NCBI RefSeq assembly: GCF_016862275.1 | Contig: NZ_BOMQ01000008.1 | Span: forward strand, 372,001-436,000 | DNA: 64,000 nt | Direction of reading: 5' to 3' | Source of the DNA: Actinoplanes nipponensis | GTDB lineage: Bacteria; Actinomycetota; Actinomycetes; Mycobacteriales; Micromonosporaceae | Shown here: in pieces, positions 17,116-28,906 of the stretch | Position numbering within the stretch: position 1 is the first letter of the stretch | Layout: every line of letters begins with the position of its first letter | Translations under genes and position numbers: made by a program | Notes under the pieces: generated by a model | Databases searched by the model: none | The model's input: the letters and a program-made list of their open reading frames with translations, nothing else | What the model was told of the DNA's origin: nothing

Positions 17116-17835
17116 ATGGACGTCGACACGACGGGCACCGACGACGCGCCCGTGGCGCTGGTGACGGGGGCCAACCGCGGCACCGGCCTGGCGATCGCGG
17201 CGGAACTGCACCGGCGCGGCTACCGGGTCGGTGCGCTGCACCGGACGCTCACGGGAACCAGCTGGCTGCACGAGTTCCCGTGCGACCTCACGGCGCCCGA
17301 TTCGATCGACCAGGCGGTGGCGGCCGCCCTGGACCGCTTCGGCCGTCTCGACGCCTGCGTGGCCAACGCGGCCGTCCGCCGGCTCGCGCCGGTGAGCCGG
17401 CTGGAACCGGCGGACTGGGACGAGTCCGTGGCGGTCAACCTCACGGCGGTCTTCCGGCTGGTCCGGGCGACGCTGCCGGCGATACGCGCGAGCGGTGGCA
17501 GCTACGTGGTGATCGGCAGCCACGCCGGCACCCACTACTTCGAGGGCGGGGCCGCGTACAGCGCCACCAAGGCAGCGCTCAAGGCGCTGGTCGAGACGTT
17601 GTTGCTGGAGGAGCGGCCGAACGGGGTGCGCAGCACGCTGCTCAACCCCGGCGCGATCGCCAACCGGTACGGCCAGGGCACCCCCCTGAAGATGGCCACC
17701 GAGTCGGTCGCGCACTGGGTCGGCGCCCTGATCCAGGACCAGCCCGCGGACGTGGCGGTCGGGGAGATCGAACTGCGTCCGGCGCGGCTCGCCGACCCGC
17801 TCCGGGCGGGAATCGCCCGGCTGCAGCACGTCTAG
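17116..17835 (+). CDS. Short-chain dehydrogenase/reductase
   Basis: 239 aa from ATG 17116, preceded by GGAGG. The cofactor motif is LVTGANRGTGLA. NAAVRR resembles NNAG, the active site has VIGSHAG, and the catalytic pair is YSATK. Classical SDRs reduce or oxidise carbonyl/hydroxyl groups with NAD(P). It is divergent from the self-protection operon, and its stop shares a CTAG with the converging LuxR stop. Probably a tailoring step or a cofactor-dependent sugar oxidation in the cluster; the substrate is unknown. Confidence 0.85.
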   Translation: MDVDTTGTDDAPVALVTGANRGTGLAIAAELHRRGYRVGALHRTLTGTSWLHEFPCDLTAPDSIDQAVAAALDRFGRLDACVANAAVRRLAPVSRLEPADWDESVAVNLTAVFRLVRATLPAIRASGGSYVVIGSHAGTHYFEGGAAYSATKAALKALVETLLLEERPNGVRSTLLNPGAIANRYGQGTPLKMATESVAHWVGALIQDQPADVAVGEIELRPARLADPLRAGIARLQHV

Positions 17836-18569
17836 GACCGCTGCGGTGTCACCGCCAGCAGCGCGACCTCCGTACGGTTCGAGCAGTCGAACTTGATCAG
17901 CAGGTTCGACACGTGCCGCTTGACGGCATGGCTCGAGATGCCCAGGCTGCGGGCGATCTGCTGATTGCTGCGGCCGCGCGCGACCAGCGCCATGACGGTC
18001 TGCTCGCGGGCGGTGAGCCGGCCGGCCAGGTGGCTGCCGGCCGGCTCCGCCGGGGTGGCCGCCGGACCGCCCTGCTCGTGCTGGCGGAGCAGGGCACAGC
18101 GGATCGCCGCCGGCATGGAGCCGGCGATCGCCCGGCGCAGCACCTCGTGCGCGAACACCAGGTCGCCGCCGTCGGAGGAGCGCAGCAGGCCGGCGTCGAA
18201 CGCCTCCTGCCAGGCCGGCAGGAGGACGGCGGCCGGCCGCTCGACCATCTCCGCGATCCGGTCCAGATCGAGGGACGGCCCCAGCACCGCCGCGACGCAC
18301 AGCAGCTGGCGGCAGCCGGGTTCGCGGGCGGCGAGGATCTCGCGGGCCAGGTCCACCACGCGCTCCGGCAGGCGATCGGGGTCGTCGCCGTGCAGCACGG
18401 CCAGCCCGTCGTCGACGCGGACCCGGCCCTCCTCCACCAGGCCGTCGACCAGGGCCCGGGTCCACCGCTGATCGCCGCCCGCCCCGGCGATCACCTCCAG
18501 CAGGCCGGTGGCGGGCGGCGCACCGAAGGCCGTGGCGCAGAGCCGAAGAACCGCATCGAGATCGCTCAT
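17832..18569 (-). CDS. LuxR-type transcriptional regulator
   Basis: 245 aa. The C-terminal LuxR helix-turn-helix is LTAREQTVMALVARG, then SNQQIARSLGISSHAVKRHV. The N-terminal 170 residues are helical and look like the C-terminal part of the LAL/MalT ATPase effector region, without a P-loop. It is therefore a short derivative of a large LuxR regulator. It converges on the SDR with a four-base stop overlap. The divergent spacer ahead of it carries the 11-bp repeats at 18644-18687, which may control this gene. Confidence 0.85.
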   Translation of the reverse strand: MSDLDAVLRLCATAFGAPPATGLLEVIAGAGGDQRWTRALVDGLVEEGRVRVDDGLAVLHGDDPDRLPERVVDLAREILAAREPGCRQLLCVAAVLGPSLDLDRIAEMVERPAAVLLPAWQEAFDAGLLRSSDGGDLVFAHEVLRRAIAGSMPAAIRCALLRQHEQGGPAATPAEPAGSHLAGRLTAREQTVMALVARGRSNQQIARSLGISSHAVKRHVSNLLIKFDCSNRTEVALLAVTPQRS

Positions 18570-18643
18570 CGAGGCCCGATCCTTTCCGACGTACCGGCGG
18601 CTCCTGTGCCGCCTGGGCAGTGCCGGACATCGTCGACCAGCCC

Positions 18644-18687
18644 GTTCAGAGTTCGTTTAGATTTCGTGCAGAGCCGGTTCATCGGCT
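18644..18687. promoter_or_regulatory. Four 11-bp direct repeats (PHO-box/SARP-box-like)
   Basis: Units start at 18644, 18655, 18666 and 18677 in perfect 11-bp register. Their first seven bases are GTTCAGA, GTTTAGA, GTGCAGA and GTTCATC. Streptomyces PHO boxes (GTTCACC plus 4 bp) and SARP/AfsR sites both use heptamers at 11-bp spacing. The array is 75 bp from the LuxR start and about 86 bp from the DUF7019-like start. Confidence 0.6.
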
Positions 18688-18772
18688 GTGCGGAGCGCGC
18701 CGCCACCCGCGGGGCGCACGGACCGCGTGTCCGTGTGTCCCGGCCGGGCTCCCAGATACTGACGCCGTGCTG

Positions 18773-19432
18773 ATGAGCGACGGGACGCTCCGCGTCGAGT
18801 ACTTCTGCTACATCTCTCGGGCGAAGATCGATCAGCTCTACGAGCAGGTCGATCCCGAGGCGGCCCACGAGATCACCGAGACGCGGAGCCGCGAGTCGGC
18901 GGTCAAGGGCGAGGCGGTCGCCGACTGGGGCATCCCGCACGTGCTCAAGCTGTTCAAGACCGGCGCCAGCTACGGCCGCACCGGGCGGATCCAGCGTGAA
19001 GCCAAGATCAAGCGTACGTACCTGGGGAAGCTGGAACGGGTGCTCGTCGCGATCGCGGAGGCCGAGCCGATCCCGGACGCGGGCCGCATCGGGCACCCCA
19101 GTGCCCGCGGTTCCCGCTTCTTCCACCACGAGGGTGAGCTGGGCCTCGAGCGCCCGCTCGCCGACCGGTCCGACACCGTGGTCACCCTGGCCGGCGACCT
19201 GACCGGACGGCCGCTGCTGCTCGACTGCTCGCTGCGCAACTTCAGCGAGGCCGTCGGACCGGACGGCCAGCCGCACGTGAACTCGGCCAACCACCGGTTC
19301 TTCACCGAGTCGATGCGGTTCACGATGACGACGGTGTTCCTGCTCCTGGAGGCGACCGCCGACCGGGTCGTCGGCACACCCCTGTTCCTGAAGCTCTCGC
19401 TGCCCGGCGCCGACACCCTCACCGCGCTCTGA
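18773..19432 (+). CDS. DUF7019-like protein of unknown function
   Basis: 219 aa from ATG 18773; upstream in-frame sequence is promoter DNA. The N-terminal VEYFCYISRAKIDQLYEQV and the central TGRPLLLDCSLRNF resemble, by memory, the DUF7019 group (YxxYISxxKxDxL start); I could not search. No signal peptide, membrane segment or known catalytic motif is seen. It overlaps the following TPR gene by one base (TGATG), so the pair is almost certainly co-translated. It may belong to a signalling pair rather than to the biosynthetic core. Confidence 0.75.
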   Translation: MSDGTLRVEYFCYISRAKIDQLYEQVDPEAAHEITETRSRESAVKGEAVADWGIPHVLKLFKTGASYGRTGRIQREAKIKRTYLGKLERVLVAIAEAEPIPDAGRIGHPSARGSRFFHHEGELGLERPLADRSDTVVTLAGDLTGRPLLLDCSLRNFSEAVGPDGQPHVNSANHRFFTESMRFTMTTVFLLLEATADRVVGTPLFLKLSLPGADTLTAL

Positions 19433-20727
19433 TGGCCGCCCCGCTGGACATCGTCAACGACGACCCGGACGAGTACCCCGGCCGGCTGGTGGTGGTCGAC
19501 GGGGTCGAGTACGTGATCGGAGAGCTGGTCGGCGAGGGCGGTGAGCGCTTCGTGCACGCGCTGACCAGCCGCCGCACCGGCCTGCAACTGCATCTGATCA
19601 ACATCCTGAAGGATCAGGTGCACGGCGCCGAGGCCGCCGCGCGGACCGCGCGCAGCCTCGGCGAGCTGCGGGACCGGGGCGTGCCGGTGGTGAACGAGGC
19701 GCGGATCGTGCGCGGGCACGGCGGCGTGTTCGAGGTCCAGGAGGCGATGGCGCCCGGCCGCGGGCGCGCCGACGACGAGGCCCAGGAGGCGGAGCAGGCG
19801 CTGCGGGCTGGTGACCTGGACCGGTGCGCGGCTGCCTGCGAGCGGGTCATCCGCCGGCGTGACGATCACTCGTACGTCTGGCATCTGCTCGCCCAGGCCC
19901 GGCTGGGCCAGAACCGGGCGAGCGAAGCGCTGGACGCCGCCCAGCGGGCGATCGACATCGAGCCCAACTCGCGGATCTTCCGCTGGAGCATGCTGCAGGC
20001 GCTCGCCGCACTGGGCGTCCTGCACGCGTTCATGGACCTGTTCGAGGACCTACGGCGCAAGTGGCCGACGGACAACCGCCTCAATCCGCTCGCGTTCGAC
20101 GTGCTGCTGGCCCTGGGACGCCCGGCCGACGCGATGGCTCTGCCGCTGATGCAGCGCGACACGGCCCTGCGCGCCCGCGCCGAGCCGGCCGTCCGGAATT
20201 GGCGCCGTGCCCAGGAGCACCTGGCCCGGGCCGGCAAGGCGTTCTTCACCGGGACGCCGGACGCGGCCACGGCCGATCTGCGGGAGGCGTACGCGAGCTA
20301 TCCGGATGATCCTCAGGTCGCCGGGAACTGGGCGCTGGCGCGGCTGCGTGAGGGTGACTGGGCGGGCTGCATCGAGACGCTGATGCCGGCCGTCGCCCGG
20401 ATGCCGCCGATGATGTGGGACCAGTGCCTGGCCACCATCGCGTTCGCGACCGCCGAAGGCCGCGACGACCAACGCGCCGCGGGTCTGCTCGTCAGCGTGG
20501 TCGAGCAGCTCGAACAGCACGGCCCGCTGGTCTTCGCCGACCTGCCGCTGTGGGCGGAATGGTTCGCCGGTGACCGTGTCGTCGGGGAGCGCTCCGGCCG
20601 CGCCGCCCGCGCCGTCGCCGGTCTGATCGACCGGCTCGCCGGCCCGACGGAGGCGCCCGCGGAACTGCATCGCCTGCTCGCCGCCTATCGAGCGGGGCCG
20701 CCGGAGTTCCGGGACGACCACAGCTGA
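19432..20727 (+). CDS. TPR-repeat protein with kinase-like N-terminus
   Basis: 431 aa. Residues 20-60 read VDGVEYVIGELVGEGGERFVHAL, then LHLINILKD. This is like the glycine-rich loop and lysine strand of a protein kinase N-lobe, but no kinase catalytic loop follows. From about residue 120 helical TPR-like repeats begin (AEQALRAGDLDRCAAACERVI and SEALDAAQRAIDIEPNS). Likely a scaffold or sensor acting with the co-translated DUF7019-like partner. Function unknown. Confidence 0.78.
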   Translation: MAAPLDIVNDDPDEYPGRLVVVDGVEYVIGELVGEGGERFVHALTSRRTGLQLHLINILKDQVHGAEAAARTARSLGELRDRGVPVVNEARIVRGHGGVFEVQEAMAPGRGRADDEAQEAEQALRAGDLDRCAAACERVIRRRDDHSYVWHLLAQARLGQNRASEALDAAQRAIDIEPNSRIFRWSMLQALAALGVLHAFMDLFEDLRRKWPTDNRLNPLAFDVLLALGRPADAMALPLMQRDTALRARAEPAVRNWRRAQEHLARAGKAFFTGTPDAATADLREAYASYPDDPQVAGNWALARLREGDWAGCIETLMPAVARMPPMMWDQCLATIAFATAEGRDDQRAAGLLVSVVEQLEQHGPLVFADLPLWAEWFAGDRVVGERSGRAARAVAGLIDRLAGPTEAPAELHRLLAAYRAGPPEFRDDHS

Positions 20728-20861
20728 CGTCGCCGGCGGTGCTGCCGTCCGCCCGGGCCGTCAGGAAATGGCGGACGCGCATTCCGCCAAGAATGGCACG
20801 CAAAAACCGTTACGACGGGCCCACTCGCGGCGCGGGTCGACGACGGTCCCGCTGCTCTTGA

Positions 20862-24892
<4,031 letters not shown>

Positions 24893-24897
24893 CCGAC

Positions 24898-24939
24898 GCC
24901 GGGACCTCGACGGGATGCTTCACCCGTCGAGGTCCCGGC
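24898..24939 (+). terminator. Strong hairpin terminator after GH59 gene
   Basis: Perfect 17-bp arms (GCCGGGACCTCGACGGG and complement) around an 8-base loop, starting six bases after the GH59 stop. Confidence 0.88.
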
Positions 24940-24957
24940 TCGAACGTCACCTTGCTC

Positions 24958-25565
24958 CCCAGCCATGACTACTTGCACTTCGCCGACTTCGTGTCCGTCG
25001 ATGCGAACCGCCACGCCGCCGGCAAGGTCCTCGTCGTGGTCGACCAGCCCGCCTCGACCGGTGCACTGCCCGGCGCGGTCGTCCGGGCCTGCGGCCAGCA
25101 GGTCGCCTACCTGCCCGGCCTGGCGATGCGCTGGATCGCCGATCTGCATCCCGGTGCCGCGAAGACCGACGCCCGTGACGCCTGAGTGATCGCCGACGCG
25201 GCCCGGACCATGCCGCACACGCTGCGCCGCGTGGATGTCGGCGACGAAGCCCTCGCCGAACTTGAGGTGCTGGTCGGCTTCGATGACGATCTGGCCGGCG
25301 AGGCCACCCGGTTGACCAACCGCATCCGCGGCCTGCTCACGCAGGTGCATCCGCGGCGAACACCCGACCCGGGGGAGGCAACAAGCAGCTCAAACGCACG
25401 TTCTTCCGCGCCGTATTTGCCGCTCCGGCCGATTCGTTCAGCCGCGCCTACGACCGCAGGAGAGCCCAAGGCAAACGCCACAATGCCGCCCTCATCTGCC
25501 TCGCCCCCTACCACGCCCGGCCTGTCGCAGCCCTATCACCACCGGCATGATGACTCTGGACCTTG
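24958..25565 (+). pseudogene. Decayed IS110-type transposase, internally deleted
   Basis: Translated pieces match the N-terminal DEDD half of an IS110 transposase: VLVVVDQPASTGALPGAVV, PGAAKTDARDA, then an in-frame TGA at 25183-25185, then VIADAARTMPHTLRRVD and RIRGLLTQVHP. Near 25350 it jumps to the C-terminal end (IRGEHP, then GGNKQLKRTFF and GKRHNAALICLA in shifted frames). The middle of the gene, with the serine/Tnp_20 region, is deleted. It cannot make an active enzyme. No clear terminal repeats remain. Confidence 0.8.
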
Positions 25566-25639
25566 ACGACTTCACCACTGCAGTGGCCGTTCGAGGCGCG
25601 CAGTGGCAAGCAGCAGGAGTCCAGTGGCAGTTGCACCCC

Positions 25640-25742
25640 CCGCTGCCTTTTGATCGTCCTGCCTGTCGCGGTCGCCCGCGCCTGCGGGCAGGAGGCCACC
25701 CGGCTCAGTGACCGGATCGGCGGCCTGCTCACTCAGATCCAA
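25640..25742 (+). pseudogene. Second IS110 transposase fragment
   Basis: LPVAVARACGQ is joined directly to EATRLSDRIGGLLTQIQPA. These are two stretches of an IS110 transposase that are about 80 residues apart in the neighbouring remnant, so this is another internal deletion product. Together with 24958-25565 it fills the 0.9-kb gap between two glycosidase operons. Nothing intact is encoded there. Confidence 0.68.
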
Positions 25743-25775
25743 CCGGCCGGGCTGCGCACCGCCGGGCGCCGCAAT

Positions 25776-25811
25776 CTGCGGCGGCGGGACGGATCCGTCC
25801 CGCCGCCGCAG
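25776..25811. terminator. 36-bp palindrome, terminator of the esterase operon
   Basis: Perfect palindrome with 18-bp halves centred on GGATCC, four bases past the minus-strand esterase stop. It should form a very stable hairpin that ends the GH54-esterase transcript. Confidence 0.85.
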
Positions 25812-25815
25812 GCCA

Positions 25816-27144
25816 CTACGCGCGGGTCCAGCGCTGGTTGGCGCCGCCATGGCAGCCCCACACGACCACGGCGGTGCCGTTCGCGGTGCCGGCGCCGGTG
25901 ACGTCCAGGCACAGCCCGGTCTGCGCGCTGCTGACCGTGCCGTTGCCGTTGATGGTCCACTGCTGGTTGGCGCCCCCGTTGCAGTCCCAGATCTGCACCC
26001 GGGCGCCGGCCGCGGCGTTCGGCGCCACGTCCAGGCACTTGCCCAGCACCCGCAGCTCCCGGCCGTTCTGGCTGAGCTGCTGGTTGGCGGTGCTCTGGCA
26101 GTCCCAGATCTGCGTCGGCGTGCCGTTGGCCGAGCTGCCGCCGCTGACGTCGAGGCACCGGCCGGCCGATTCGCTGCGCAGCCGGAAGCCGGTCGGTTGC
26201 GGGTCCGGGTCCGGGGTCTGCGACTGGGTGAAGAAGTTCCACACCACCGCCCTGGTCCAGGACCGTTCGCCGGGTTCGAAGTCGCCGGCCGAGCCGTCCA
26301 CGGGGCCGGGGGTGTGACCCGCGTCGAACGCGGCCCAGGCCACCGGATATCCGGCGCGGCAGCCGGCGTACGTGGTGACGATGTGCGTGAGGCTGCCCTG
26401 CGCGGGTTCGGGCGGGTTCTGCGGGGTGCAGCCGTTGTTCCGGACGAACCGGTCCCGCAGGGAGCGGCCCTGGGAGATGGGCAGAACCGGGTCCCGCAGG
26501 CCGTGCAGACCGATGTACGCGACGGGCTGGGTGCCGCCGTTGCACCCGCTGAGCTGCCCGCCGGAGTAGACGGCGACCGCCTTGAACACCGTGGGACGGG
26601 CGCACGCCAGCGCGTAGCTCATGCCGCCGCCGTAGCTGAAGCCGCCGGCGAAGCGCTGCGTCGTGTCGACGCACACGCCGGCCTCGATCTGCCGGATCAT
26701 GTCGTCGACGAAGACCAGGTCCTCGCCGCCGGAGTTGGCCCAGCCGTTGTTGAGGCCCTGCGGGGCGACGAAGATCGTGCTGTTGTTCGACAGGGCCCTG
26801 AGTCCGTAGTACGACCACGGGTAGCCGCTGGTCCCGCCCGAGTCGACGTCATTGGCGGTGCCGCCGTTCCAGTGGAACCCGAAGATCAGGCGGTACGGGT
26901 GGTTGCTGTCGTAGTTGTCGGGGATCCGGAGGATGAAGCTCCGGGTCCTGCCGCTGGTCTGGATCGTGCGTGGGCCGCTGGTCAGCGTCGGCGCCTTGCC
27001 GCATCCGCTGCTCGCCGCCAGCGCGGCTACGTCCGCCTGCGCGGGCGCCGGCCCGATGCCGGTGACGCCGGCCGCGGTGCAGACCAGGGTCGCGGTGGTG
27101 GCCAGCAGGGCCCGCCACCGGCGCCGATGGGTGCCTTGTCGCAC
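25816..27144 (-). CDS. Secreted CE1/PHB-depolymerase-type esterase with CBM13
   Basis: 442 aa from GTG 27144, with AAAGGAG upstream. Signal peptide ends near PAQADV. The alpha/beta-hydrolase core has LIFGFHWNGGT, the nucleophile elbow GGFSYGGG (Ser170), and DAGHTPG with the likely catalytic His. This is the feruloyl/acetyl-xylan esterase (LpqC-like) group. The C-terminal 130 residues are a ricin-type CBM13 with QxW repeats (NQQLSQNG, NQQWTING, NQRWTRA). It lies 30 bp after the GH54 gene, so both should remove side groups from arabinoxylan. Confidence 0.9.
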   Translation of the reverse strand: MRQGTHRRRWRALLATTATLVCTAAGVTGIGPAPAQADVAALAASSGCGKAPTLTSGPRTIQTSGRTRSFILRIPDNYDSNHPYRLIFGFHWNGGTANDVDSGGTSGYPWSYYGLRALSNNSTIFVAPQGLNNGWANSGGEDLVFVDDMIRQIEAGVCVDTTQRFAGGFSYGGGMSYALACARPTVFKAVAVYSGGQLSGCNGGTQPVAYIGLHGLRDPVLPISQGRSLRDRFVRNNGCTPQNPPEPAQGSLTHIVTTYAGCRAGYPVAWAAFDAGHTPGPVDGSAGDFEPGERSWTRAVVWNFFTQSQTPDPDPQPTGFRLRSESAGRCLDVSGGSSANGTPTQIWDCQSTANQQLSQNGRELRVLGKCLDVAPNAAAGARVQIWDCNGGANQQWTINGNGTVSSAQTGLCLDVTGAGTANGTAVVVWGCHGGANQRWTRA

Positions 27145-27174
27145 GGGTGCTCCTTTCCTCGTGGGGTGGGCGGT

Positions 27175-28650
27175 TCAGCGGTATCCGGCGGCGATGACGT
27201 TGGCCTGGACCGCGTTCTCGGTCGCGTCGGACGGGTAGCCGGTGACCATGGCTCCCTCGTAGAAGGTGCCGGCGCTGAGGTTGGCGCCGCCCCCGGGCTT
27301 GCAGCAGTCGCCGCCGCTGCCGAGGATGATCGCGCCCTGCTTCTTCATCGGGCTGTATCCGGGCGGCAGGGCCCCGTCCCAGAGGGTGGAGAGGCTGCCG
27401 GACTGCGCGTTGCTGCCCTTGATGGCGAACCGGGACGTGCCGTTGTTCTTCAGCGTCGCCGTGACGAACTTGCTGGTGAAGGCCCGCTGGTTCGGGTTCC
27501 AGGACTGGCTGCCGCCGGGGTAGAGGCCCCACTCGAGGTCCGCCTGAACCCAGGGGCCGGTGCCGGCGCAGCCGCCGAACCAGCACTGGGTGCCGAAGTT
27601 GATGGCGTCCATGGCCCCGGCGGCGTCGGCCGCCCGCGTGGTCTCGCTGTTGCCGTAGTCGAAGCAGCAGCCGTTGTTGACGTGGGTGCCGCTGAGCACC
27701 GCGTACATGCCTTCGGGGGCGCTGCCGGTGGGCACCCCGGTCAGGTGGCCGTCGCGCCAGTAGCTGTTGCCGGGGTTGATGAACAGCGAGTACGCCTTGG
27801 CGCCGCCGACCGTCAGCGACTCGGAGGTCGCGGTGGCCGGGCGGCTCTGGGTCGAGCCGGGCACGACGCTCGAACCCTGGTACCAGAGGTCGTTGCCGCG
27901 GCCGGACTGGTCGTAGACGACAGTGATGACGCAGCTCGTCCCGCTGCAGAACGCGTCCTGGGCGGTGGCGTCGGCCGTGCCTCCCGTGCCGCGCAGGCCG
28001 ATGTTCCGCGTCGTGTTGTCCGATGAGCGCCGGACCTGGTAGAGGTTGCCGCTGTACGAGCCGTAGAGCGCGCGCGCCGTGCTGTGGGCGGCGACGCAGG
28101 GCGTGCCACCGGAGGCGTAGATGTCGCACGGGCCGGCGCCGGTCGGTGGCGGCGGGGTCGTGGGCGAGTCCCACTGCTGGTTGGGCTGGCCGTGGCAGTC
28201 CCACAGGATGATGGTGGTGCCGTTGGCCGTGCCCTGCCCGTTGGCGTCCAGGCAGCGGCCGGAGGGCACGCCGCTGATGGCGCCGCTCGCGGTGACGGTC
28301 CACTGCTGGTTGGCTTGGCCGTTGCAGTCCCAGATGATGACCGGGGTGGCGTTGGCGGTGCCCTGTCCGGAGGCGTCCAGGCACTTGTTGCCGTAGACCG
28401 TGAGCTGCTTCGAAGCGGTGTACGTCCAGGTCTGGCCGGCGGTGCCGGCGCAGTCGCGCAATTGTGCCTGCGTGCCGTTGCCGGATCCGGTCACGCTCAG
28501 GCAGCGCCCGGACTGGGCGCCCACGATCGGGGCGCTCTGTCCGGGCTGGATGGTCGCGGCGGCCGCGGTGCCGGCGACGAGGGCGAAGGCGAGGGTGACG
28601 CCCGCCGCGAACAGTGGTCCGAGGCGTCGGCGCCGTCTGGAAACGACCAT
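27175..28650 (-). CDS. Secreted alpha-L-arabinofuranosidase, CBM13-GH54
   Basis: 491 aa from ATG 28650, which has GGGAGG correctly spaced; an in-frame ATG further upstream lacks one. Signal peptide ends near TAAAA. A ricin-type CBM13 (about 35-165) is followed by a proline linker and an ArabFuran-catal GH54 domain: GPCDIYASGGTPCVAAHST, VVYDQSGRGNDL, and VQADLEWGLY with the nucleophile Glu. The usual C-terminal AbfB (CBM42) module of fungal GH54 enzymes is absent, and the N-terminal CBM13 seems to replace it. It removes arabinose side chains outside the cell. Confidence 0.9.
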   Translation of the reverse strand: MVVSRRRRRLGPLFAAGVTLAFALVAGTAAAATIQPGQSAPIVGAQSGRCLSVTGSGNGTQAQLRDCAGTAGQTWTYTASKQLTVYGNKCLDASGQGTANATPVIIWDCNGQANQQWTVTASGAISGVPSGRCLDANGQGTANGTTIILWDCHGQPNQQWDSPTTPPPPTGAGPCDIYASGGTPCVAAHSTARALYGSYSGNLYQVRRSSDNTTRNIGLRGTGGTADATAQDAFCSGTSCVITVVYDQSGRGNDLWYQGSSVVPGSTQSRPATATSESLTVGGAKAYSLFINPGNSYWRDGHLTGVPTGSAPEGMYAVLSGTHVNNGCCFDYGNSETTRAADAAGAMDAINFGTQCWFGGCAGTGPWVQADLEWGLYPGGSQSWNPNQRAFTSKFVTATLKNNGTSRFAIKGSNAQSGSLSTLWDGALPPGYSPMKKQGAIILGSGGDCCKPGGGANLSAGTFYEGAMVTGYPSDATENAVQANVIAAGYR

Positions 28651-28831
28651 GAAGGGCCTCCCGTGGTATGGGTTCGCCAGCATGGAGACACAAATCGGCG
28701 AATGTCAATACGACTTCTTCGGACCCTATTTCATTACACATTTCGCGCCGGGATCCTCCGACTCGGGCCTGCTTTTACACATTGACAACGGTCGCTTGAC
28801 ACCGCCGAAACGCCGCCTTACCGTCGGCGGA

Positions 28832-28846
28832 GCAAACGTCATACGT
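28832..28846. promoter_or_regulatory. Shared element upstream of the beta-helix gene
   Basis: GCAAACGTCATACGT, followed by a second CATACG half-site. It matches 33096-33110 at 14 of 15 bases. It lies in the 256-bp divergent spacer between GH54 and the beta-helix gene, 61 bp before the latter's start. Likely a common operator. Confidence 0.5.
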
Positions 28847-28906
28847 CATACGCAGCGCCGCTGGTGCCGTTCGCGCCGCGATGATCACCGACCCGAGGAG
28901 ATGCCC

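Noticed and set aside
14872-18630. 1,252-codon minus-strand frame
   Set aside because: Only its last 314 codons (from ATG 15816) are a real phosphotransferase. The rest crosses the MccF-like, SDR and LuxR genes in the wrong frame.
28901-28906. ATG 28901 as start of the beta-helix enzyme
   Set aside because: The GAGGAG site directly abuts this ATG with no spacing; GTG 28907 is at the normal distance.
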